A DNA stretch of 46,553 nucleotides from Polaromonas sp. (GTDB lineage: Bacteria; Pseudomonadota; Gammaproteobacteria; Burkholderiales; Burkholderiaceae_C): assembly GCA_013298815.1 (NCBI GenBank), contig JAAFJF010000022.1, forward strand, positions 1 through 46,553, written 5' to 3'. The notes beneath the pieces are model-generated. The model saw only the letters and a program-made list of their open reading frames with translations, was not told the DNA's origin and searched no databases. Shown here in pieces: positions 1 through 7,463 of this stretch (the first letter of the stretch is position 1; each line of letters starts with the position of its first letter). Both the position numbers and the translations under genes were made by a program.

Positions 1-171
1 CAGCTTGTCCGCCAACAAACGCACCACGCCCTCAGGACCACTGCCAACAGGGAACGGCGTGATGATGCGCACGGGCTTGGTAGGGAAAGTTTGAGCACTG
101 GCGCTTACCGCTGTGAAGGCGGTCAAAGCAGCAAATGCTGTACCCAAAATGAGTTTTGATGTGATGGTCAT
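1..171 (-). CDS. Bug/TctC-type periplasmic solute receptor, N-terminal part
   Basis: Only the first 57 codons are in the window; the gene runs off the left edge. The translation starts with a signal peptide (MTITSKLILGTAFAA..., cleavage likely after SASA-Q) followed by TFPTKPVRIITPFPVGSGPE, which fits the N-terminus of mature Bug/TctC receptors of tripartite tricarboxylate transporters (usual form YPxKPxRxIVPFPPGG). Such proteins bind small organic acids in the periplasm. The ATG at 171 has a GGAG six bases upstream. It diverges from the LysR gene at 328, the usual arrangement for a Bug gene controlled by its own LysR regulator. The ligand cannot be predicted from this fragment. Confidence 0.85.
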   Translation of the reverse strand, partial: MTITSKLILGTAFAALTAFTAVSASAQTFPTKPVRIITPFPVGSGPEGVVRLLADKL

Positions 172-284
172 ACATGTCTCCGTAGATGTGAGGTGGGGAT
201 TGAGGTCGTGATTGAGATAAATCAAAAGCAAGGCAGATTTTGCCCATCGCAACCCACTTTGAGTAGATGTTATGTTTGCAGTCG

Positions 285-314
285 CGATAACTTTTGGTTA
301 TCGAATTGCGATAA
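285..314. promoter_or_regulatory. Inverted repeat in LysR/Bug divergent promoter
   Basis: CGATAAC, five bases, then GTTATCG form a perfect inverted repeat at 285-303. A further CGATAA half-site follows at 309-314. It lies just upstream of the LysR start (328) and between the two divergent genes, where LysR proteins normally bind. It is inferred to be the operator of this LysR protein. Confidence 0.5.
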
Positions 315-327
315 AATTGGCGAAATT

Positions 328-1212
328 ATGAAGCTAGCATCTCTGAACGCCCTGGTTGCAGCCATCGAAGAAGGCAGTCTGCGCGGCGCGGCACGACGTT
401 TAGACGTCTCACAACCGGCGTTGACCAAAATGCTACGGGCGCTGGAGGTGGAGCTGTCGGCTACGCTGTTGACGCGAACCTCCAAAGGCGTGAAACCCAC
501 CGAACAAGGCCAAGCGCTGCATGCTCGCGCCTTGACTGTGGTGCGAGAACTGAAGCTGGCTACAGACGAAATCAGCCAACTCAGCGGTAATATGACTGGG
601 GAACTGACCATAGGCGCCGTGCCGCTGGCGGTGATGCTTATCATGCCTGAGACGCTGCGCACCTATTGCCGCGCTTTCCCGAATATCCGCCTCAAAGTGA
701 CCGAAGAGCTCTACATTGCCCAGCTGCAGCGGCTGCGCAAAGGCGAGGTGGATGTGGCCGTGGGCGGCATTCCGGACGACTTGCCCAAAGGCGAATTCAC
801 CATTGAGCCCTTGATGACGACCACCATGGTCGTCGTGGCACGCAAAGGCCACCCGCTGGCGCAGGCTAAGTCTTTACGCGAACTTGAAGGCGCAAGCTGG
901 GTGTATACCGGTGCAAACTCGGAATCTGGTTACGTGAAAGCACTGTTTGAAGCCAACGGCCTGCCAGCGCCCAAAATTGGTGCAATTGTGAACTCCACGT
1001 TATCGCTGCTGTCAATTGTCGCCAGTGGTGATGTGTTGGGTTTGATGCCGCAGCAAATTGCCGCTCATCCCACGACAGCGCAGTTCATCAGCGTGGTACC
1101 GATTGTTGAAAAAGGGCTGGATTTGACTGTGGGTGCCATCATCCGCAGCGATTCCGCCGTTTCTCCCGCCATTCGCCACCTGATCACGCACATGCACAGG
1201 GCTGCGCAGTAG
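328..1212 (+). CDS. LysR-family transcriptional regulator
   Basis: This 294-aa protein has an N-terminal winged helix-turn-helix at about residues 3-60 (LNALVAAIEEGSLRGAARRL, then DVSQPALTKMLRALE) and a LysR substrate-binding domain at about 90-290. The open frame extends upstream to 193, but the family N-terminus begins at MKLASLNALV, so the ATG at 328 is preferred. It diverges from the Bug receptor gene at 171 and probably controls it in response to an organic-acid ligand; that link is inferred from layout. An inverted repeat at 285-303 is the likely binding site. Confidence 0.9.
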   Translation: MKLASLNALVAAIEEGSLRGAARRLDVSQPALTKMLRALEVELSATLLTRTSKGVKPTEQGQALHARALTVVRELKLATDEISQLSGNMTGELTIGAVPLAVMLIMPETLRTYCRAFPNIRLKVTEELYIAQLQRLRKGEVDVAVGGIPDDLPKGEFTIEPLMTTTMVVVARKGHPLAQAKSLRELEGASWVYTGANSESGYVKALFEANGLPAPKIGAIVNSTLSLLSIVASGDVLGLMPQQIAAHPTTAQFISVVPIVEKGLDLTVGAIIRSDSAVSPAIRHLITHMHRAAQ

Positions 1213-1247
1213 AAACAAAGCATCCCAAGCTCTTTACAATAGCACCC

Positions 1248-2108
1248 GTGAATGACACTAATTTAAACCCACAAGAGACGTCCGCCGAAGCCATCAACGG
1301 TGACGCCCCTCCCAAATTCCTCAAAACCATCAAATCCTTCGTCCGCCGCGCTGGGCGAATTACTACAGGGCAATCTAAAGCTTTTGAGGATTTAGGTGAC
1401 ACGTATTTATTGAATTACGACGCCTCTAAAAACGCTATTGATTTAATAGCTGCTCAGGCAGTAAATACGCTGGCTGAAGTCGAAAATAGCTCTAAAGTAG
1501 CCACTTTTGAGCCAAATATAGCCAATCCAGTTGTTAATTCCGTTGCTCATCCAGTTGTTTTTGAAATCGGTTTTGGCATGGGTGAAGCCACGGCTCATAT
1601 CGCCAAGCTGCTGCCTGAAACACACTTTTTAGCCTGCGAAGTGCATCAGCCCGGCGTGGGCGCACTGCTCAAACGGATTGGTGAAAGTCTAGAAACTGAG
1701 CACCCGATTGACAACATCCGCATCATCTCCCACGACGCGGTAGAGGTGATTGACCACATGCTGCCACTGGCTAGCTTGGACGGTGTGCACATCTTTTTCC
1801 CCGACCCGTGGCATAAAAAGCGGCACAACAAGCGCCGTTTGATCCAGCAACCCTTGATCGCCAAGCTGGCTGCGCGTCTGAAAGTGGGCGGTTATATCCA
1901 CTGCGCGACCGACTGGCAAGCGTATGCCGAGCAGATTTTGGAAGTGCTGAGCGCAGAGCCACTGCTCAAAAACCGTGCAGACCCCGTCAAAGACGCCGAA
2001 TTGGCTGGCTACTCGCCTAAACCGCACTACAGACCGCTGACCAAGTTTGAAAACCGCGGTATCAAGCTAGGGCACGGCGTATGGGATGTCGTTTTTGAGC
2101 GAGTCTAA
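1248..2108 (+). CDS. trmB: tRNA (guanine-N7-)-methyltransferase TrmB
   Basis: TrmB methylates N7 of G46 in the tRNA variable loop with S-adenosylmethionine. The SAM-binding motif VFEIGFGMGEATAHIA is at residues 104-119, and the family signatures FFPDPWHKKRHNKRRL and ATDWQAYAEQ follow. Translation starts at a GTG (1248). The protein is 286 aa, longer than I expect for the family, because residues about 61-100 between the YLLNYD segment and the SAM motif are additional. Part of this stretch (NAIDLIAAQAVNTLAE) is encoded by a copy of the dispersed repeat at 1434-1475. The 3' end overlaps the next gene by 23 bp, so the two are probably cotranscribed. Confidence 0.93.
   Translation: MNDTNLNPQETSAEAINGDAPPKFLKTIKSFVRRAGRITTGQSKAFEDLGDTYLLNYDASKNAIDLIAAQAVNTLAEVENSSKVATFEPNIANPVVNSVAHPVVFEIGFGMGEATAHIAKLLPETHFLACEVHQPGVGALLKRIGESLETEHPIDNIRIISHDAVEVIDHMLPLASLDGVHIFFPDPWHKKRHNKRRLIQQPLIAKLAARLKVGGYIHCATDWQAYAEQILEVLSAEPLLKNRADPVKDAELAGYSPKPHYRPLTKFENRGIKLGHGVWDVVFERV
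1434..1475 (+). repeat. Dispersed 'TAGCTGCT' repeat, copy 1 (inside trmB)
   Basis: GCTATTGATTTAATAGC is followed by TGCTCAGGCAGTAAATACGC and TGGCT. It matches the consensus of nine copies in this window: a short AT-rich hairpin ending in AATAGC, then TGCTTAGGCA, then TAAATACGCYGGCTAGAGGC. It lies in frame inside trmB and encodes AIDLIAAQAVNTLA. Confidence 0.85.
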
Positions 2109-2772
2109 ACTTCCAAACGTGCAGGATTTCGACCTCATTTACGAAGACAGTGCCTTGCTGGTGTTCAACAAACCCAGCGGTTTGCTGTCCGTCCCAGGCA
2201 AAGGGCCAGAAAAGGCGGATTGCCTAAGAACCCGCGTTCAGCAGGTTTACCCAGAGGCGCTAACCGTGCATAGGCTGGATATGTCGACATCAGGCATCTT
2301 GCTGATGGCTCGCAGTGCTGAATTGCACCGCAAGCTGAGCATCGCGTTTCAAGATCGCGAGGTTAAGAAACGCTATGTCGCTGTTGTAGATGGCCATGTG
2401 AAAAGAAGCCTTGAAAACCCTTCACAAGAATGGCAGCTGATTGACAAACCCATTGCAACCGACTGGATCAACCGTCCACTGCAGAAAATCGACCTTGTTG
2501 AGGGCAAACCTAGCCAAACGCATTACAAAGTGTTGTCTTATGATGCCGCCACAAACAGCACCAGCGTGGAACTAGCCCCCATCACAGGTCGCACGCACCA
2601 GCTGCGGGTGCATTTGCAGTCGCTGGGGCACCCGATTTTGGGCGATCACCTTTATGCATCACCTGATATTCAAGCTAAATCAGCCCGTTTGTTACTGCAC
2701 GCTAGCAGTTTGACCATCAATCACCCCATCACAGGGCTGGCTATTGAGTGGCAATGTGCTGCACCCTTTTAA
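2086..2772 (+). CDS. RluA-family pseudouridine synthase
   Basis: This 228-aa enzyme isomerises uridine to pseudouridine in RNA. The catalytic motif HRLDMSTSGILLMA carries the active Asp. DLIYEDSALLVFNKPSGLLS near the start and GRTHQLRVHLQSLGHPILGD near the end are typical of the RluA family. It lacks an S4 domain, and its length fits RluA itself (dual 23S rRNA/tRNA specificity) better than RluC or RluD; the exact target is inferred. The ATG at 2086 lies inside the end of trmB, suggesting translational coupling. A dispersed repeat copy follows the stop. Confidence 0.88.
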   Translation: MSFLSESKLPNVQDFDLIYEDSALLVFNKPSGLLSVPGKGPEKADCLRTRVQQVYPEALTVHRLDMSTSGILLMARSAELHRKLSIAFQDREVKKRYVAVVDGHVKRSLENPSQEWQLIDKPIATDWINRPLQKIDLVEGKPSQTHYKVLSYDAATNSTSVELAPITGRTHQLRVHLQSLGHPILGDHLYASPDIQAKSARLLLHASSLTINHPITGLAIEWQCAAPF

Positions 2773-2778
2773 AAAATT

Positions 2779-2826
2779 GCTATAATTTTAATAGCTATTT
2801 AGGCATTAAATACGCTGGCTAGATGG
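2779..2826 (+). repeat. Dispersed 'TAGCTGCT' repeat, copy 2 (intergenic)
   Basis: GCTATAATTTTAATAGC followed by TATTTAGGCATTAAATACGC and TGGCTAGATGG. It fills the 59-bp gap between the convergent RluA-family and xerD genes, where it may also act in transcription termination. Confidence 0.85.
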
Positions 2827-2831
2827 ATAAA

Positions 2832-3755
2832 TCAACCCCTAGGATGGTTTTCTTTGTGTATGGTCTTCAAGCGCTCACGCGCCACATGCGTGTAGATGGT
2901 CGTGGTTGAAATATCCGCATGTCCCAGTAACAACTGCACAGTGCGCAAATCAGCGCCATGGTTGAGCAAATGCGTCGCAAAGGCATGGCGCAAAGTGTGC
3001 GGCGACAGCGGGCTGGTGATGTGCGCTGTCAGTGCGTGCTTTTTCACCGTGTACCAAAACATCACCCGCGTCATACCGGCGCCGTGGTGGGTAACAAACA
3101 AATCTTGCGTTTGCTGCTGATCCAAAATCTGCGGGCGTGCATCAGCCAAATAGCGGTTGATCCAAACCCTGGCTACTTCACCAAAAGGAACCAGCCGTTC
3201 TTTGTTGCCTTTACCAATGACGCGCAGCACGCCCTCAGTCATGCTCAGGTTAAACACTTTCAGAGTCACCAGCTCGCTCACCCGCAGGCCACTGGCGTAC
3301 ATCAGCTCCAGCATGGTGCGGTCGCGCAGGCCCAATGGGGTGTCGATGTCAGGCGCGTCCAAGAGCGCCTCTACCTGTGATTCCGTCATGGTTTTGGGCA
3401 CGCGCAGGGCTTGCTTGGCGGCTTGTAACTTTAACGTTGGGTCAGCAGTTATGAAGCGCTCGCGCATCGCCCAGCGGAAATAGCGTTTCAGAACTGTGAG
3501 TCGGCGATTCGCCGATGTGGCTTTGGTCGATGCGTGTTTGGCAGAAAAATAGGCGTTGATATCGGCTTCGACAGCCTCATCAACGCCTTTGTCAAGCTCA
3601 GCCAGCCACTGTGCATATAAAGTTAAGTCACGCCGGTAAGCTTCCAGCGTGTTTTTGGACAGCCCGTCTTCCAGCCAAAGCGCATCGATGAAAACATCAA
3701 TGTGGTTGGCGGGGTGAATGGGCGCAGCTGCTTCCTTAAAAATAGCTTGGATCAA
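2832..3755 (-). CDS. xerD: Site-specific tyrosine recombinase XerD
   Basis: XerD works with XerC at the dif site to resolve chromosome dimers. The protein is 307 aa with an N-terminal core-binding domain (about 17-105) and a catalytic domain. All active-site residues are visible: Arg158 (ASGLRVSEL), Lys182 (GKGNKERLVP), His253 and Arg256 (HTLRHAFATHLL), His279 (LLGHADISTT) and nucleophile Tyr288 (TIYTHV). The start overlaps the stop of the upstream Bug gene by 4 bp, so the pair may be cotranscribed. This chromosomal recombinase is the potential partner of the free FtsK gamma domain encoded in the island at 34549-34884. Confidence 0.94.
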   Translation of the reverse strand: MIQAIFKEAAAPIHPANHIDVFIDALWLEDGLSKNTLEAYRRDLTLYAQWLAELDKGVDEAVEADINAYFSAKHASTKATSANRRLTVLKRYFRWAMRERFITADPTLKLQAAKQALRVPKTMTESQVEALLDAPDIDTPLGLRDRTMLELMYASGLRVSELVTLKVFNLSMTEGVLRVIGKGNKERLVPFGEVARVWINRYLADARPQILDQQQTQDLFVTHHGAGMTRVMFWYTVKKHALTAHITSPLSPHTLRHAFATHLLNHGADLRTVQLLLGHADISTTTIYTHVARERLKTIHKENHPRG

Positions 3756-4741
3756 TCCAAATTCAACTTAGCGGTTTGTACAACTTTTTTGTAGACCGCT
3801 AGTTCGTCTTTCATCTGCGCTGCAAATTGCTCTGGCGTATTACCCAAAACGATAGATCCCGTGTCTTCAATGCGCTTGCGAATAGCTGGGTCTTCCAAAG
3901 CTTTGCGCACACCAGCATTGACCTTGTCCACAATGTCTTTAGGCAAACCTTTGGGGCCGTAAATACCGTAGTAAGCCATGCGGTTGACGGGCTCCAAGCC
4001 TAATTCCTTGAACGTCGGCACATTGGGCATAGATGCCAAGCGCTGCGGCGCAGCCACGGCCACAGCGACCAAACGACCCGCAGTGATGTGTGGCAGTGCA
4101 GAGGGCACATTGTCAAAAATGATTTGTACTTGACCACCCACAGTGTCTCGCAAAGCGGGGCCCGCGCCAGAATAAGGAATATGCGTTAAAAACACGCCTT
4201 GCAAGCCCTTCCACAGCTCAGTTTGTAGGTGGCCAATACCGCCCACGCCAGACGATGAATACGAGTATTTACCTGGGTTTTTCTTCAACTCAGCAATAAA
4301 TCCCTTGTAATCTTTGGCGGGAAAGCTGGGGTGCACCGCAATCACATTCGGCGTGGCCGCGATGTTGATGATGGGCGTGAAGTCTGTCGCCACGTTGTAA
4401 GGCATTTTCGGGTTAATAGCAGGGTTAGCGGCGGTGGTAGACACCGTTGCCATACCCAGCGAATAGCCATCTGGTGCTGACTTTGACGTCTCATTCGCTC
4501 CCACCACGCCGCCACCGCCCACTTTGTTCTCCACAATCACGTTTTGACCCAAAGCTTTGCCAAGTGGCTCAGACATAACGCGGGCAATGATATCTGTTGT
4601 TCCGCCTGGTGCAAACGGCACTTGCAGTTTTACCGGTTTGTTTGGATAAGCTTGTGCAAATACAATAGTAGCCGGCGTAAATACTGCCACAGCAGCTATT
4701 AAATTTATAGCTAATCTAATTTTAGGTAATGACTTCATCAT
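3752..4741 (-). CDS. Bug/TctC-type periplasmic solute receptor
   Basis: A complete receptor of the tripartite tricarboxylate transporter family, 329 aa. After the signal peptide come AYPNKPVKLQVPFAPGGTTD and the DIIAR...PLGKALGQNVIVENK segment typical of the family, and later GTNDIMARV-like substrate-domain features. The upstream open frame extends to 4801, but an AAGGA lies just before the ATG pair at 4741/4738, so the start is placed at 4741. The signal-peptide core (residues about 11-25) is encoded by a copy of the dispersed repeat. No membrane subunits are adjacent, which is common for the many orphan Bug proteins in Burkholderiales. The ligand is unknown. Confidence 0.9.
   Translation of the reverse strand: MMKSLPKIRLAINLIAAVAVFTPATIVFAQAYPNKPVKLQVPFAPGGTTDIIARVMSEPLGKALGQNVIVENKVGGGGVVGANETSKSAPDGYSLGMATVSTTAANPAINPKMPYNVATDFTPIINIAATPNVIAVHPSFPAKDYKGFIAELKKNPGKYSYSSSGVGGIGHLQTELWKGLQGVFLTHIPYSGAGPALRDTVGGQVQIIFDNVPSALPHITAGRLVAVAVAAPQRLASMPNVPTFKELGLEPVNRMAYYGIYGPKGLPKDIVDKVNAGVRKALEDPAIRKRIEDTGSIVLGNTPEQFAAQMKDELAVYKKVVQTAKLNLD
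4669..4711 (-). repeat. Dispersed 'TAGCTGCT' repeat, copy 3 (inside Bug signal peptide)
   Basis: Read on the minus strand: GCTATAAATTTAATAGC, TGCTGTGGCAGTATTTACGC, CGGCTA. It encodes AINLIAAVAVFTPAT, which forms the hydrophobic core of the Bug signal peptide. The reading frame is the same as for copy 1 in trmB. Confidence 0.85.
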
Positions 4742-4881
4742 ATTTATCCTTACGTTCAATGTGTCGTTTGAATTGTGATGCTGGCGTAGCAAGACTGCCA
4801 TTATGATAGTTCAAACCACCTCATCTTCTGATGGGGATACTACATAATGGATAACCCTTAGATAACCATAGAGCCAGCCCT

Positions 4882-5787
4882 TTGTACTACGCCCAACTCC
4901 TCATTCCCGATTTTGCTTTGATTTTGTTTGGCTACTTGTTGTGCCGCTTCACCGCGATTGACCGCAGCGTCTGGGCACCTGTTGAAAAACTGGTGTTTTA
5001 CGTTTTATTCCCCGTTTTACTTTTTTCGTCCATCGTCAAAAGCCCGATTCATCTTGGCGAGGTGTCCAACTTCATCTCAGCGGGCGTGTTGACTGGTGTT
5101 TGCACCGTGGGTATGGCCTATGCCTTGCCTTTTTTGCCCGGTTTCAAAAACCATTTCTCCACCCGCGACCACGCTGCCAGTGCGCAAATTGCCTTTCGGT
5201 TCAACTCTTACATTGGTTTAGCGCTAGCCGAGCGTTTGGCGGGCGCACCAGGCTTGCTATTGATATCTATCTTGATCGGCATTTGTGTACCGATGTTCAA
5301 TATGGCAGCGATTTGGCCCATGGCTCGCCACAGTCAAATGGGAGTGCTTGGTGAGATTGCACGTAATCCGTTCGTGATAGCGACCTTATCTGGCTTAGCA
5401 GCTAACTTGCTAGGCTTTCGGTTTCCAGACTGGTCAGCGCCCACCATCAACCGCATTGGCGGCGCGTCCATCCCGCTGGGTTTGATGGCTGCTGGCGCTG
5501 GCATGCAGTTTGCAACGCTTGCGCGGGCTAAAACCTTGGCCGTCAGTGTTTTAGCTATTCGCCACGCGATTGCTCCTGTGATTGCGCTGGGTTTGTCGCT
5601 GCTGTTTAAACTCTCACCCGTGCAAGCCACGGTTTTGATGATGTTCTCTGCCCTGCCGACTGCGCCGACTGCTTACGTTTTAGCTGCGCGCATGGGGTTT
5701 GACGGTGGTTATGTGGCGGGCTTGGTAACTTTGTCTACGCTGTTTGGCGTGCTGAGTTTGCCGTTTGCATTGTCTTTGATTCACTGA
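4882..5787 (+). CDS. AEC-family (auxin efflux carrier type) transporter
   Basis: A 301-aa integral membrane protein with about ten hydrophobic segments. The first is near PDFALILFGYLLCR and the last near TLFGVLSLPFALSL. The internal duplication typical of AEC permeases is suggested by PVEKLVFYVLFPVLLFSSI in the first half and IGGASIPLGLMAAGA in the second. These carriers export or import organic acids such as malate, or other small molecules; the substrate here is unknown. No ATG is available, and TTG at 4882 is the only plausible start after the in-frame stop at 4852. It diverges from the Bug gene and shares a 140-bp intergenic region that holds a tandem GATAACC (4851-4867). Confidence 0.87.
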   Translation: MYYAQLLIPDFALILFGYLLCRFTAIDRSVWAPVEKLVFYVLFPVLLFSSIVKSPIHLGEVSNFISAGVLTGVCTVGMAYALPFLPGFKNHFSTRDHAASAQIAFRFNSYIGLALAERLAGAPGLLLISILIGICVPMFNMAAIWPMARHSQMGVLGEIARNPFVIATLSGLAANLLGFRFPDWSAPTINRIGGASIPLGLMAAGAGMQFATLARAKTLAVSVLAIRHAIAPVIALGLSLLFKLSPVQATVLMMFSALPTAPTAYVLAARMGFDGGYVAGLVTLSTLFGVLSLPFALSLIH

Positions 5788-5800
5788 GTTTGTCCTGTGG

Positions 5801-5825
5801 ATTCCCGCCTTCGCGGGAATAACGG
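5801..5825. repeat. REP-like hairpin, ATTCCCGCC...GGCGGGAAT type
   Basis: ATTCCCGCCTTCGCGGGAAT then AACGG forms a short, stable stem-loop between the convergent AEC transporter and queG genes. It may serve as a two-way terminator. A second copy lies at 16443-16467 inside folK. Hairpins of this kind are widespread in Betaproteobacteria (compare the Neisseria ATTCCC-N8-GGGAAT repeats). Confidence 0.8.
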
Positions 5826-5832
5826 CTAGAAA

Positions 5833-6906
5833 TCACTGCTCCAACGCCCAAGCAACGTGCTCTCTCACCAATTCGCTGGCGTGATTCGCTCTGGTTCGCA
5901 ACGCCGCATCAATCGCGGCGACATCAGGCTCTAAAGCAACGCGCTTGGCATTCCCCAGAGCAACCGCCATATTCCGCAACCAGCGCTCATGCCCAATGCG
6001 GCGAATCGGGCTGCCTTCGGTGAATTTTAAAAAATCGTCTTCCGTCCAAGCAAACAAGGTGCTCAGTTGCTGCCCGCTCAAACCCGCCCTTTCGTCAAAA
6101 TCGGGTAAAGCACTGCGTTTAGCAAACTTGTTCCACGGGCAAATCAACTGGCAATCGTCGCAGCCATAGATGCGGTTGCCAATCAAGGGGCGCAACTCCA
6201 GCGGAATCGCCCCTGCGTGCTCAATCGTCAAATACGAGATGCAACGCCGTGCATCCAGCTTGTGCGGGGCGATGATGGCTTGTGTGGGGCAAATATCTAT
6301 GCAAGCGCTGCAACTGCCACAGTGCGCGGTCACCGGTTCACTGTGCGGCAGGGCAATATCTAGGTAGATTTCGCCTAAGAAAAACATGCTCCCCGCCTCG
6401 CGGTTAAGCACCAGCGTGTGCTTACCGCGCCAGCCTTGTCCGCTGCGGCTAGCGAGTTCGGCTTCCAGCACGGGCGCAGAATCGGTGAATACGCGGTAAC
6501 CCAGCGGCGAGATATGCTCAGCAATACGCTCGCTCAGCTTTTGCAACCGCGCGCGCAGCACTTTATGGTAGTCGCGTCCGCGGGCGTAAACGGAGACTAT
6601 GGCTTCGTTCGGGCGCTGCAAACGCTGCAATTCAAGGTCTGTCCAGTTGTTTGATGTCGAACTAGGTAAATAATCCATACGCGCTGTCAACACACTCACC
6701 GTGCCAGGCACCAGCTCAGCAGGTCGCGCCCGTTTCAAGCCATGCATAGCCATGTACGCCATATCGCCATGAAAACCGTTGGCTAACCACGACAACAAGC
6801 CCGGCTCGGCAGCAGACAAGTCAACGCCAGTCGCGCCAATCTGAGAAAATCCCAGCTCTAACGCCCACGTTTGAATTTGCTTAAATAATTGCTCGCTATC
6901 TAACAT
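5833..6906 (-). CDS. queG: Epoxyqueuosine reductase QueG
   Basis: QueG performs the last step of queuosine synthesis in tRNA, reducing epoxyqueuosine with a cobalamin and two [4Fe-4S] clusters. The 357-aa protein has the two ferredoxin-type cluster motifs CGSCSACIDICPTQAI and CDDCQLICPWNKF and ends with a HEAT-like segment (RRIGHERWLRNMAVALGN). The N-terminal QIQTWALELGFSQIGATGVD is typical. It diverges from tsaE with 34 bp between, a pairing seen in many proteobacteria. Confidence 0.94.
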   Translation of the reverse strand: MLDSEQLFKQIQTWALELGFSQIGATGVDLSAAEPGLLSWLANGFHGDMAYMAMHGLKRARPAELVPGTVSVLTARMDYLPSSTSNNWTDLELQRLQRPNEAIVSVYARGRDYHKVLRARLQKLSERIAEHISPLGYRVFTDSAPVLEAELASRSGQGWRGKHTLVLNREAGSMFFLGEIYLDIALPHSEPVTAHCGSCSACIDICPTQAIIAPHKLDARRCISYLTIEHAGAIPLELRPLIGNRIYGCDDCQLICPWNKFAKRSALPDFDERAGLSGQQLSTLFAWTEDDFLKFTEGSPIRRIGHERWLRNMAVALGNAKRVALEPDVAAIDAALRTRANHASELVREHVAWALEQ

Positions 6907-6940
6907 TGCGTATAAACATGGCGTAAATTAACTTTAAATA

Positions 6941-7453
6941 TTGCCCGAATTGAATACCTTGACCGAATTAACCTTGCAGTGGAAAACAGAAGACGACACC
7001 CGCCAATTTGCGGCGCGTCTAGCGCTTCAATTATCAACCCTAACGCCTGAGGACAGCCTGTTTATCGAGTTACATGGTGATTTAGGCGCTGGCAAAACCA
7101 CGCTGGTCAGGCATTTACTGCAAACTCTGGGCGTGACGGGACGTATCAAAAGCCCAACGTATGCGATTGTGGAGTCTTACGATGACATCAAAAATGCTTT
7201 GTATCAACCCTTGAATTTGTGGCATTTTGATTTTTACCGTTTCAACGACCCGCTGGAATGGGAAGAAGCCGGCTTCAGGGACATTTTTGCAAGCAGAGGT
7301 ATCAAACTCGCAGAATGGCCCGAAAAAGCCGCAGCCGAATTGCCCGTTGCCGATATTGCTATGATCATCCTAGCGAATATGGATGAATCTAGAGTCATCA
7401 CAGTCAAAGCGCAAACATCTATAGGTCATAAAATCATGGCTGGTTTGCAATAA
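6941..7453 (+). CDS. tsaE: tRNA t6A37 biosynthesis ATPase TsaE
   Basis: TsaE is the ATPase that, with TsaB and TsaD, transfers the threonylcarbamoyl group to A37 of ANN-decoding tRNAs. The 170-aa protein shows the Walker A LHGDLGAGKTTLVRHLL, the switch-like IKSPTYAIVESY, and LWHFDFYRFNDPLEWEEAGF. There is no ATG near the N-terminus; the TTG at 6941 is the first start after the in-frame stop at 6935, and TTGs at 6950 and 6959 are alternatives. It is followed after 10 bp by the amidase gene, the classical tsaE-amiC order. Confidence 0.93.
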   Translation: MPELNTLTELTLQWKTEDDTRQFAARLALQLSTLTPEDSLFIELHGDLGAGKTTLVRHLLQTLGVTGRIKSPTYAIVESYDDIKNALYQPLNLWHFDFYRFNDPLEWEEAGFRDIFASRGIKLAEWPEKAAAELPVADIAMIILANMDESRVITVKAQTSIGHKIMAGLQ

Positions 7454-7463
7454 ATCATCTTTT

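Noticed and set aside
193-327. Extended N-terminus of the LysR protein
   Set aside because: The extra 45 residues do not resemble LysR proteins and would cover the operator-like inverted repeat; the ATG at 328 fits the family.
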